Assembly: GCA_000017645.1 (NCBI GenBank)
Contig: CP000781.1
Coordinates: 1,206,001 to 1,270,000, forward strand
Source of the DNA: Xanthobacter autotrophicus Py2
Lineage (GTDB): Bacteria; Pseudomonadota; Alphaproteobacteria; Rhizobiales; Xanthobacteraceae
Direction: 5' to 3'
Length of the DNA stretch: 64,000 nt
Below are positions 44,719 through 52,399 of this stretch, piece by piece. The position numbers were made by a program, and so were the translations under genes. Position 1 is the stretch's first letter. Each line of letters begins with the position of its first letter. The notes under the pieces were generated by a model that searched no databases, was not told the origin of the DNA, and saw only the letters and a program-made list of their open reading frames with translations.

Positions 44719-45195
44719 GGCCCATCGTAGGGAGGGGGCGACCCATTGTTCAATGCGCCGGGCGGATATTTTTCGATATTGCCCCCATCGTCGGGGCCGA
44801 CACTTCGGTGGCGCACGCTGCTGCGATCAACGCCCCGCGCCGTGCATGCGGGGACGGGTATGAGCCCGCACGACTTTCGTCGTCATCTCGCTGCGCAGAG
44901 CGCGGGGGTGGGGGGCTGAACGCGTTTCTCCGACGAATCACATCGTTCGCCGGATAAGGACTGCGACGGGCCCTCGCCAGGATGCCGGCCGTCGCCGACG
45001 CATGCATCCCAAGCGCGTCCCAGAAATGCGAAAGCCCCGCGGAGGGCGGGGCTGGACCTTCGAAAGAAATGGCGCTCCCAAGGGATGGGGCTTTGGTAAG
45101 GTAGGGCAGGGGTTTGTCCCTGATTTTGGGCCGGAAGCGGGTATTGAGATTGCAGATGATTTTCGCGTGCTCCCCAACCAATTCGGGGGCGGGGC
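44719..45195. other. Junction between nitrate operon and island 2
   Basis: About 480 bp without a convincing gene. It must hold the nasT promoter on the left. A strong hairpin lies at 45033-45053. No tRNA or direct attachment repeat was recognised here. Confidence 0.4.
45033..45053. terminator. Hairpin AGCCCCGC-GGAGG-GCGGGGCT
   Basis: A perfect 8-bp stem preceded by GAAA, a shape common in front of phage/plasmid gene blocks. It lies about 140 bp before the toprim-helicase start. Confidence 0.5.
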
Positions 45196-46968
45196 ATGAC
45201 GGATTTCACCGACCTGATGGGGGCTGTAGCCGAGCGGCTCTTGGGGCCGCCGAACCATCGTCTGTCGTCCAAGGATGAATGGCGGTACGGCACTAATGGA
45301 AGCCTTTCGGTCAAGATCGGCGGGCCGCACAAGGGGACGTGGGCAGACCATGAGGCTGGCGAAGGTGGCGGTGTTCTCGACCTGATCGCCCGGCGCGTTG
45401 CAGGCGGCAGAGAAGCGGCGCTCAGCTGGCTCCGGCAAGAATTCCCCGATGTTTCGGGGCGGCCGGAAGGCCGGGGCGTCGTTGCGGCATATCCCTACCA
45501 TGACGAGACCGGTGCGCTTCTCTTCGAGGTGGTGCGCTTCGAGCCGAAGGACTTCCGCCAGCGCCGCCCCGATGGATCGGGCGGGCACGTGTGGAACCTG
45601 AAGGGTGTCCAGCTTGTCCCCTATCACCTACCTGAACTGATCGAAGCCATCAGCCAGGATCGGACCATCTACATCGTCGAGGGCGAGAAGGATGTTGATC
45701 GGCTGGGCCGCCTCAATATCCCGGCGACGTGCAACGCCGGCGGCGCCGGGAAGTGGCGAGACGAGTTCGCCGCCTATTTCACCGGCGCGGACATCGTCAT
45801 CATCCCCGACAATGACGACGCCGGCCGTGATCACGCCGAAAAGGTCGCGCGCTCGCTCGCTCCCGTCGCGACCAGGGTACGCTTGCTCGCTCTGCCCGGC
45901 CTGCCGCGCAAGGGAGACGTGTCAGACTGGCTGAGCGGTGGCGGCACCGTTGATGAGTTGCACGGGCTCACCGAACAGGCGCCGAACTGGAAGCCGAGCG
46001 TCGCGACGCGGCTTCCAGCCGTTTGGTGGGGCGACGAAGACAAGCAGCCCGCGCTTTCATGGCTGGTGAAAGGCATGCTGATCGAGGGCGGCCTGTCGAC
46101 CGTTTATGGCCCACCAGGCACCTCGAAGACCTTTCTTGTGCTCGACCTTGCCCTGCACATCGCCCACGGCCGGGAATGGTTCGGCCGGCGCGTCGCGGCG
46201 GGAGGCGTAGTCTATGTGTCGGGCGAGGGCGGCTCTGGCATGCGGCTGCGCATGAAAGCATGGCGCAAGGAACGCGAGGGCGAGGCAGGGCGGCCCTTCG
46301 TGCTGGTGCCTTCGTCCGTGAACCTCTTCGACGATGATAATGGTGTCGAGGCGCTCATCGCGGACGTGAAGCAACACGCCGCCATGATGACGACGCCGTT
46401 GCGCCTGGTGGTGCTGGACACGCTCTCTCGCATGATCGGGGCGGGAGACGAAGACAAGGCGCGCGACATCAACATGGTGGTCCAGCGTGCTGAGCGCATG
46501 CAACGTGAACTCGGCTGCCATGTGCTGGTGGTGCACCATTCCGGAAAGGACCGCGACCGCGGCGCGCGGGGCTCAAATGCTCTGCTTGGAGCTGTCGACG
46601 CGGCCATCGAAATTTCCCGTCACGAGACGGGATTGTGTGAAGGCAAGATCGCAAAGGTTAAGGAGGGCGGGGACATCGCGCCTTTCACGTACGAGCTGCT
46701 GCAATCGGTTCTCGGGACCGACGAAGATGGTGATGACATCACCTCCTGCGTCGTAACACCCTCGGATGCGAGCACCGGTGAGACGAAGGGCCTGCCCAAG
46801 CTCTCCAACGCCGAGCGGATTGCCCGTGATGCGTTGGTCGAAGCGATTGACGAACAGGGCGAGCAGATATCCGGGGCTCGTGCTCCCGCTTCTGTCCGTG
46901 CTGTGCGCCTCGATCAATGGCGCGAGTATGCCTACAGGCCACGCCTTCTGATGGCGGAATTGGCGTGA
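45196..46968 (+). CDS. Toprim/AAA (RepA-like) primase-helicase of a mobile element, degenerate 3' end
   Basis: 590 residues. N-terminal zinc-ribbon-less CHC2-like segment, then a toprim domain with IYIVEGEKDVDRL (catalytic Glu) and IVIIPDNDDAGRDHAEKV (D-x-D). The AAA_25/RepA helicase core has Walker A VYGPPGTSKTF and Walker B LVVLDTLSRM, with VVHHSGKD as sensor region. Related proteins replicate plasmids, P4-like satellites and phages. Relatives normally continue through a winged-helix end after QWREYAYR; here the frame turns into PRLLMAELA and stops, and downstream frames show shreds such as SDGGIGVNSK and CQSDGGHECRG that look like the lost end, so frameshifts are likely. No adjacent integrase or other replication gene remains. 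Confidence 0.8.
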   Translation: MTDFTDLMGAVAERLLGPPNHRLSSKDEWRYGTNGSLSVKIGGPHKGTWADHEAGEGGGVLDLIARRVAGGREAALSWLRQEFPDVSGRPEGRGVVAAYPYHDETGALLFEVVRFEPKDFRQRRPDGSGGHVWNLKGVQLVPYHLPELIEAISQDRTIYIVEGEKDVDRLGRLNIPATCNAGGAGKWRDEFAAYFTGADIVIIPDNDDAGRDHAEKVARSLAPVATRVRLLALPGLPRKGDVSDWLSGGGTVDELHGLTEQAPNWKPSVATRLPAVWWGDEDKQPALSWLVKGMLIEGGLSTVYGPPGTSKTFLVLDLALHIAHGREWFGRRVAAGGVVYVSGEGGSGMRLRMKAWRKEREGEAGRPFVLVPSSVNLFDDDNGVEALIADVKQHAAMMTTPLRLVVLDTLSRMIGAGDEDKARDINMVVQRAERMQRELGCHVLVVHHSGKDRDRGARGSNALLGAVDAAIEISRHETGLCEGKIAKVKEGGDIAPFTYELLQSVLGTDEDGDDITSCVVTPSDASTGETKGLPKLSNAERIARDALVEAIDEQGEQISGARAPASVRAVRLDQWREYAYRPRLLMAELA

Positions 46969-47267
46969 ATTCGAAGCCCGCCGTCGCGCAGGCATCGGCC
47001 GGGATCTGCCAGAGCGATGGCGGTCATGAGTGTCGCGGATGATTTTTAGCGGAAGCTTGCCATTTCCGTTTATGGTTGCCTTGGGTGTAGATCCCAACAC
47101 TCTCAATCACCCGATGCCTGCATACGAATTGCAAATGCGATTTTCGGCAGTGTCAGAGTGTATTAGCGCGTCGCACGATATACCGCTGTAGTGGTATAGC
47201 CAAAACGCTGGGATTCCTTATCTATCAGGCGAGCAGTCAGCCGCTATCGGGAATCCGTCCAGATGAC
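46969..47267. other. Non-coding region with a TATACC palindrome
   Basis: No gene. It includes the decayed 3' end of the helicase gene and, at 47179-47198, TATACC-N8-GGTATA, a perfect inverted repeat between the helicase and the convergent peptidase gene. Confidence 0.45.
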
Positions 47268-48752
47268 CTAGATCAGGTGCAGGCATGCGCCGGCATTAAC
47301 CAGGCCGAAGCCAGTGGCGAGGTCATTCCCGATGGTCGCTGCTCTGCCGCCGGTCATCGCGCTCGACGTCCCAAAGGCGACGTCGCTTGCGGTGCGATTC
47401 AGCACCGAGCGAATGTCCCTCGCGGTCAGCTTGGGGTTGGCTTGCAGCATAAGCGCACAGACCGCGGCAACCTGCGGCGCTGCGGCGGAGGTGCCGCCGG
47501 TGAAGCACCATCCGTCGTTTACGCCTGTGCCATCGGGCAAGCCGGCACAACTGCGGTCAAGCCAACTGCCGGGCGGGCAGGGAAGCATAAGATAGGCTTG
47601 CTTTTCCAGGCTCCCGGCAATGCCGCACACGTCGGGCACGGTTCGGCCTGGATAGATATTGGAGCGAAAGCCGCTGGCGATATTGGAAGCGCGTACCTCG
47701 CCGCCAGCATCGACCACGCAGCCGCCTGCGGCGATGACTTCGGGCAGCATTGCAGGGAAGGCGAACTGCCCGTTGCCGCCCGCGCATACCACGGTTACTC
47801 CGCGCGCCACAGCATTCTGGAGTTGGAGCGCGAGGGCAACGCATGAGCCCGGCAACCGCTCGGCCTCCAGATCGGTGATGTCGCTGCGCAGGTCGTAGGC
47901 GATGGACAGCACCAGAATGTCCGGTTGATGCGCAAGCGCCAGCAAAATGCCCCCATGCAGGGCGTCGATCGGCACCGAGCCATCGGGCAGGCCGAGCGAA
48001 ATGCCGATGAAATCGATATCTGGAGCGATGGCAAACAAGTTGGCGCACATGGCGGTGCCGTGGCCATCCCGGTCGCGCGTCCCGTCCGCGCCGGGAGCAG
48101 TAAGCACTGAGAAGCGGCGATTGAGGAAATAGGGGTGGTCCAGCGAGAAGCCGGTATCGACCATGGCGACCCTCACCCCAGCCCCGCTCATGCCGCGAAC
48201 CGCCGGGCCGCTCGCATTTAGCAGGTTTGCAAGATCGTTCGGCAGATACACGCGATCCGGCCCGAAAGCTCCGATTGGTGCAGGTGGGGTCGTCATGGGC
48301 GTGGCCGGCCACTGGATATAGGCATCGTCGATCAGACGGGCGATGTCGTCCTGCGGAGACCAGGGTCCCCCGTCATGGGGAAACAGGAAGGCAGGCCGAT
48401 CCCCCCGGGTGCGAAATCGCGAAAGCCGCGTGCCGAACAGCTTCTCGAAATTGTCCGGCGCGAGCTGCGCGCTGGCCGAAAAGCTGCCGCGTGACAGAAT
48501 GGAGACGCCCATCCGCGAGAGCTGGTGCAGCGCCATGTCCATCCGAAGGGGGTCGGGGCGCAGTTGCTCTAGCGAGGCGCCGCTTGCGGCAAAGCCTAGC
48601 CGAGTGGGCCCCGGCACCGTGGGATCGGCGGGCGCGAACGTAATTGCGAGGTTGACCGGGCGTTGGCGCAGGGCATGGGTGGATATCGCCAGGTGACGAC
48701 GGAGCCGCGACGTCCTGCGCGAGGCCCCGTCCTCGGTCTTGGCGGCACTCAT
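47268..48752 (-). CDS. Subtilisin-family (S8) serine peptidase with propeptide-like N-domain
   Basis: 494 residues from ATG 48752, which overlaps the oxidase stop codon as ATGA. Catalytic residues are intact: D199 in MVDTGFSLDHP, H231 in RDRDGHGTAMC, S422 in FTGGTSAAAPQVA, with Asn in CAGGNGQF. The first 170 residues contain APDNFEKLFGTRLSRF, which resembles the pro-kumamolisin/inhibitor-like propeptides of sedolisins and some subtilases. No signal peptide is visible, so the protein may stay inside the cell or leave by another route. Co-translated with a secreted multicopper oxidase, an uncommon partner; the link may be maturation of, or response to, that oxidase. Confidence 0.87.
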   Translation of the reverse strand: MSAAKTEDGASRRTSRLRRHLAISTHALRQRPVNLAITFAPADPTVPGPTRLGFAASGASLEQLRPDPLRMDMALHQLSRMGVSILSRGSFSASAQLAPDNFEKLFGTRLSRFRTRGDRPAFLFPHDGGPWSPQDDIARLIDDAYIQWPATPMTTPPAPIGAFGPDRVYLPNDLANLLNASGPAVRGMSGAGVRVAMVDTGFSLDHPYFLNRRFSVLTAPGADGTRDRDGHGTAMCANLFAIAPDIDFIGISLGLPDGSVPIDALHGGILLALAHQPDILVLSIAYDLRSDITDLEAERLPGSCVALALQLQNAVARGVTVVCAGGNGQFAFPAMLPEVIAAGGCVVDAGGEVRASNIASGFRSNIYPGRTVPDVCGIAGSLEKQAYLMLPCPPGSWLDRSCAGLPDGTGVNDGWCFTGGTSAAAPQVAAVCALMLQANPKLTARDIRSVLNRTASDVAFGTSSAMTGGRAATIGNDLATGFGLVNAGACLHLI

Positions 48753-51091
48753 GGCCCTTCGATCTGATCGCGCGAAAGCACTCGAATCGAGGCCATCATG
48801 CCCAAGTCTTCGTGCTCCAGAATATGGCAATGAAACACGTACCGCCCCACCTGCTCCGGACGGTTGAAATCGATCCGCACGTCGATGGAACCGGATTTGT
48901 CGTCCGCCGCCTTGTTGCCCCGGCACGCGGCTCCCGGATTCAGGCGGTACCGATTGTCGCCAGCCATCGTACCATCGTCGAGTTTGGCGAACTGGCCGCC
49001 CGGCCCGACCGTCGTCTTGCACTCCCCCGCGCCGCGCGGAACGATGATCGTGTCGTGCAGCACCTGCCGGTCCTCGCCGACATTGACGACGACCTGCGGC
49101 AGGTTGACCGCATCGCGTTGATCCTGTGTGCGCAGGGCGGGCGTTTTGTCAGGGTTGAGGGCGACGGTGAAGCGGTTCTGGTGAATGTGGAAGTTGTGGA
49201 CTTCAGGAGAGACGTTGACCAGCTCCCAGCGCTCGCGCGCGCCAAAGGGAATGCAAAGGTCGGCCTTGGCATCACTCATGTTCATGGTCTGTAGCAGCGG
49301 GCCATCGGGCAGTGGATTTTCATTCGCGGGATCGCGTTCCACCCCTTCGGCATCGATGATCGAGGTGCCGAGAACGAACGATTCAGGTTTCCAGTTCGGA
49401 TCGGCAGGGTCCTGCGCCTTGTCGGGCTTACCATCGACATGCTCATCTACTGCGATGCCGAAATAGATGCGCCGTCGCTCACCAGGCGCCAAAGGGCGGA
49501 CATTGCCCGAGCGGCACAGGCTCTGCGTGCTGCTGTTGATGTGGCTTTGACCAGCGGCGGCGTGGCTCAGGGCGACTGTTTGCCCGGCCGGCGTACGCTG
49601 GTTCGTTGCCAGCGCGAGCGACGTCATGGCCGGCGTGGGGCTCTGACGGATCGTCATGCGCGCCAATTCCAGGCGCGGCCAGACGTCGGCACCGGGACCT
49701 GTCTCATATTCGTGATTGACCAGCGCGATGGGCGTGTCAGTCGGCGCGGGCGCGGTGCTGCAATTGTCGAGTGTCGGCTCGGTCCCATCGGCGGGGCATT
49801 CCGCGCGCGGGCGATGCGCGACAACGATCTCCATGCGGCTGCCTGGCATCAGGATTGCCCGGCGTTGCAGGCCTCTAGGAGAGAAGTGTGACTGGCCAGG
49901 GTTCGCACCGTTGTTGACCAAGCCCAGCCCAACCCCGTCGAGCGAGAGGATCTGGAACGGCATGCCGCCTGCGTCGGATTGCCCGTCCCAGCCTGCTCCG
50001 TCGAGTCTCAAGTCGTAGGTGACGTTGGCTGATGCATTCTGGATGCGCCACACCTCTGCGCGCCCGCCGTCGATCGACCAGGTCGGATGCACGGCGCCGT
50101 TGATCGTGAAATACCAGCGCCCGGCATCGGCTTCGCCGCCCCTGCAGTATGAGCCGGCGTTCGCCTGGGCCGCCGTTTTGCTGCAGAAGCCGGCGTCCTG
50201 ATCGAAGAGCGCTACCGCCGGGTGGCTGCCTGAGGCGAGGCTTACCAATTGGATGTCCTTGAGCAGCATGTGTCGCATCGGCGGAAGCGGCACGGATGTG
50301 TCGCAGGTGCCGTCGGCGCGCGGGCTCATGCAGGCATAGTCGCGCAACCTGCCGATGTTCACCATCGCGGTCATGCCGCCCGAAACCTGTTCCTTGGCCA
50401 AGCCGTGAAAATGCGGGTGCAACCAGAAGATGCCGCTAGGGTGCTGACCTTGCTCCACCGAACTTTCGCCGGGACGCCCCGGCACGCGGATCTCATAATC
50501 CACCACCCGGCATCTGGTGTCGGCGGTAGCCAGGTGGTGGATGTGGCCCCCGCCTGGACCACAGCCGCCCTTTGGCATGACCGTGACGAATGGATAGTCA
50601 CCGAAGGCCCCATTGGCCGGATCCGTGGAGACACGGTCGTGCGGCGCATAGGGTCGGACGACGAGGCCATGGGTATGAATATTGGTCGGCTCGTCGATAT
50701 CGAGCGCAGCAGGCAGTGTCTCGCTCTTGTCATAATGCAATTTGGGAAGGTCGTTTACGAGCTGGATCCGCAATACATCACCCTGCTCCAGCTTGAGCCT
50801 AGGCCCCCCGTAAAGGTTTGTACTGCACTTCGATGGCAGGGCCGGGCTGTTGATCGTCGCGTTGCGCCGCGCCCAGTTGATTTTGCAAGTTTCGTAGACC
50901 AGCGTATCGATCGGCTGTTTATCGATGATGACTCGCCTCTGGACAGCACGTAGGCGAAGATCAAGCCGGCCTCCCGTTGAGTCAAACTGATCAAGAGCCG
51001 CAAAGGTATCGGATTGCGCATACAGCGCAGCAGGGAAGACCAAGCTGCTGAAGAGCGCGATCATGCCACAGCCTCGTAGTACGCGCCGCAT
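48749..51091 (-). CDS. Multicopper oxidase
   Basis: 780 residues with a cleavable signal peptide (GMIALFSSLVFPAALYAQS), start at 51091. Copper motifs appear in order: NIHTHGLVV, IFWLHPHFHGLA, VHNFHIHQNRF and HCHILEHEDLGMM, covering type 1, 2 and 3 sites; the axial type 1 ligand is Met in the final motif. It is longer than CueO/laccase (about 500), with insertions rich in Cys (GSYCRGG, ECPADGTEPTLDNC, GECKTTVG), and belongs to a little-characterised group of large bacterial MCOs. Substrate could be metal ions or phenolics. First gene of an operon with a subtilase. Confidence 0.9.
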   Translation of the reverse strand: MRRVLRGCGMIALFSSLVFPAALYAQSDTFAALDQFDSTGGRLDLRLRAVQRRVIIDKQPIDTLVYETCKINWARRNATINSPALPSKCSTNLYGGPRLKLEQGDVLRIQLVNDLPKLHYDKSETLPAALDIDEPTNIHTHGLVVRPYAPHDRVSTDPANGAFGDYPFVTVMPKGGCGPGGGHIHHLATADTRCRVVDYEIRVPGRPGESSVEQGQHPSGIFWLHPHFHGLAKEQVSGGMTAMVNIGRLRDYACMSPRADGTCDTSVPLPPMRHMLLKDIQLVSLASGSHPAVALFDQDAGFCSKTAAQANAGSYCRGGEADAGRWYFTINGAVHPTWSIDGGRAEVWRIQNASANVTYDLRLDGAGWDGQSDAGGMPFQILSLDGVGLGLVNNGANPGQSHFSPRGLQRRAILMPGSRMEIVVAHRPRAECPADGTEPTLDNCSTAPAPTDTPIALVNHEYETGPGADVWPRLELARMTIRQSPTPAMTSLALATNQRTPAGQTVALSHAAAGQSHINSSTQSLCRSGNVRPLAPGERRRIYFGIAVDEHVDGKPDKAQDPADPNWKPESFVLGTSIIDAEGVERDPANENPLPDGPLLQTMNMSDAKADLCIPFGARERWELVNVSPEVHNFHIHQNRFTVALNPDKTPALRTQDQRDAVNLPQVVVNVGEDRQVLHDTIIVPRGAGECKTTVGPGGQFAKLDDGTMAGDNRYRLNPGAACRGNKAADDKSGSIDVRIDFNRPEQVGRYVFHCHILEHEDLGMMASIRVLSRDQIEGP

Positions 51092-51503
51092 GTATCCCCC
51101 CACAAATAGCCGGCTTGCGTGACCTGCGCTCTCACCGTTCGGGGCAGGAAACACGACCCGACATAATATACAGAATCGGTACAGCATTGTCTCCGTCAAT
51201 TTCGGCTTAACTGATAATCGAAGCGGTGCTCATCGTCCGAACTTACGAGCGTCAAGTTGATTCATGTCGACACCGTCGAGCCGACTCCTGGGATAGCGTC
51301 GCTCCAAACTGAACGGCCACACGGGCTGCCAAGCGCAATGTCCGATATCTGGCATCGAGCTAATGTCGCCCTCTGGCGAGTGATAGCTACTATTTGCCAA
51401 TTTCAACACGCATCGCCTCAAAATTTAGAATATTTGAGACACTCGGCGGCTCGAGATAAATCAACGACTTGTGTGTCTCGAATTATAGTCTCATCATGTG
51501 TGC
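51092..51503. other. AT-richer region before resolvase; possible res site
   Basis: No gene. It holds the promoter of the oxidase operon on the left. On the right, GAGACAC (51436-51442) and GTGTCTC (51473-51479) form an inverted pair 30 bp apart, just before the resolvase, where a recombination site would be expected. Confidence 0.35.
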
Positions 51504-52056
51504 ATGATCATCGCGCTATGCACGCGTATCGACTGATGGACAGACGCTAGGCAGCCAGATCGAACACCTCAAAACCTTGGGTTGCCAGAAAGTCTGTTCT
51601 GAGACGGCCGGCGGCGCGAAGACCGATCGGCGCGAGTTGCGGCTCTGCATCGCCTCGCTCGCAGCCGGCGACGTTCTCGTCGTCGTTAGGCTCGATCGCC
51701 TCGCGAGGTCCACGCGGGATCTGCTCAACGTGCTTGCCGAGGTCACTGAACGCCACGCCGCCTTTCGCTCGCTCTCAGACGCGTGGGCCGATACCACCAC
51801 GCCCCATGGGCGGCTGATGCTAACCGTGCTAGGCGGCCTGGCCGAATTCCAGCGCGAACTCATCAAGACGCGAACGGGGGAAGGACGGGCGCGAACCCAG
51901 GCGCGAGGCGTGAAGTTCGGCCGCAAGAGCGTGCTTGCGGTCGATCAGCGCGCCTATGTCGCCAAGTTGCGCGCCGAAGGCGAAAGCGTGCGGCACATCG
52001 CCCGCATCATGGGCGTCAGCAAGGCAACCATTAGCCGGATTGCTCCGGTCTCGTAG
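51504..52056 (+). pseudogene. Tn3-type serine resolvase/invertase, 5' frameshift
   Basis: About 183 residues when repaired. The catalytic-domain start RYARVSTDGQTLGSQIEHLK (contains the Ser of RVST) is in the main frame from 51514, but the expected start ATG 51504 (M-I-I) is shifted by one extra base at about 51513 (GCGC where GGC would restore GYARVS). The rest continues VVVRLDRLARSTRDLLNVLA and LTVLGGLAEFQRELI to a C-terminal HTH with VRHIARIMGVSKATISR. All else is intact, so translation from the internal start at 51577 would lack the Ser nucleophile and be inactive. A remnant of a Tn3-like transposon; no transposase is left. Confidence 0.75.
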
Positions 52057-52399
52057 GGAATGGTTGCGCCAGAGGCGAACGCGCCGGCTTCGATCCCCCG
52101 CTGGAATGATACCCCACGCGAACGCGGGGAAATGTTCGCCAAGCGCGCTGCCCCCCTCTGCGGCGCAAATGGGCCGCCAATACCTCCGCTTGAGCATTGC
52201 GCGTAGGCGCGAAACTAATTATTGTACCGCAATGTCACCTAAAATTACGGCGTTTTCTGGCTCCGGTGATTATGTGCACTTGCTATCGGTGCGCTCTTTA
52301 ATCTGCATTACTTCGGCCTCGGGATCCGCCCGCGGGGACTGATCGACGCTTTGTCGTCGCCTTTGATGCCGGAGTGTCTCACACTCATGGAGGGAACTC
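52057..52399. other. Intergenic region before third subtilase
   Basis: No gene recognised. An imperfect hairpin at 52111-52128 (CCCCACGCGAACGCGGGG) may end the resolvase transcript. The ribosome-binding site GGAGGG lies just before the peptidase start. Confidence 0.35.

Noticed and set aside
45002..45199. A 65-codon frame overlapping the helicase start
   Set aside because: It contains the hairpin at 45033-45053 and has no similarity I recognise; treated as non-coding.
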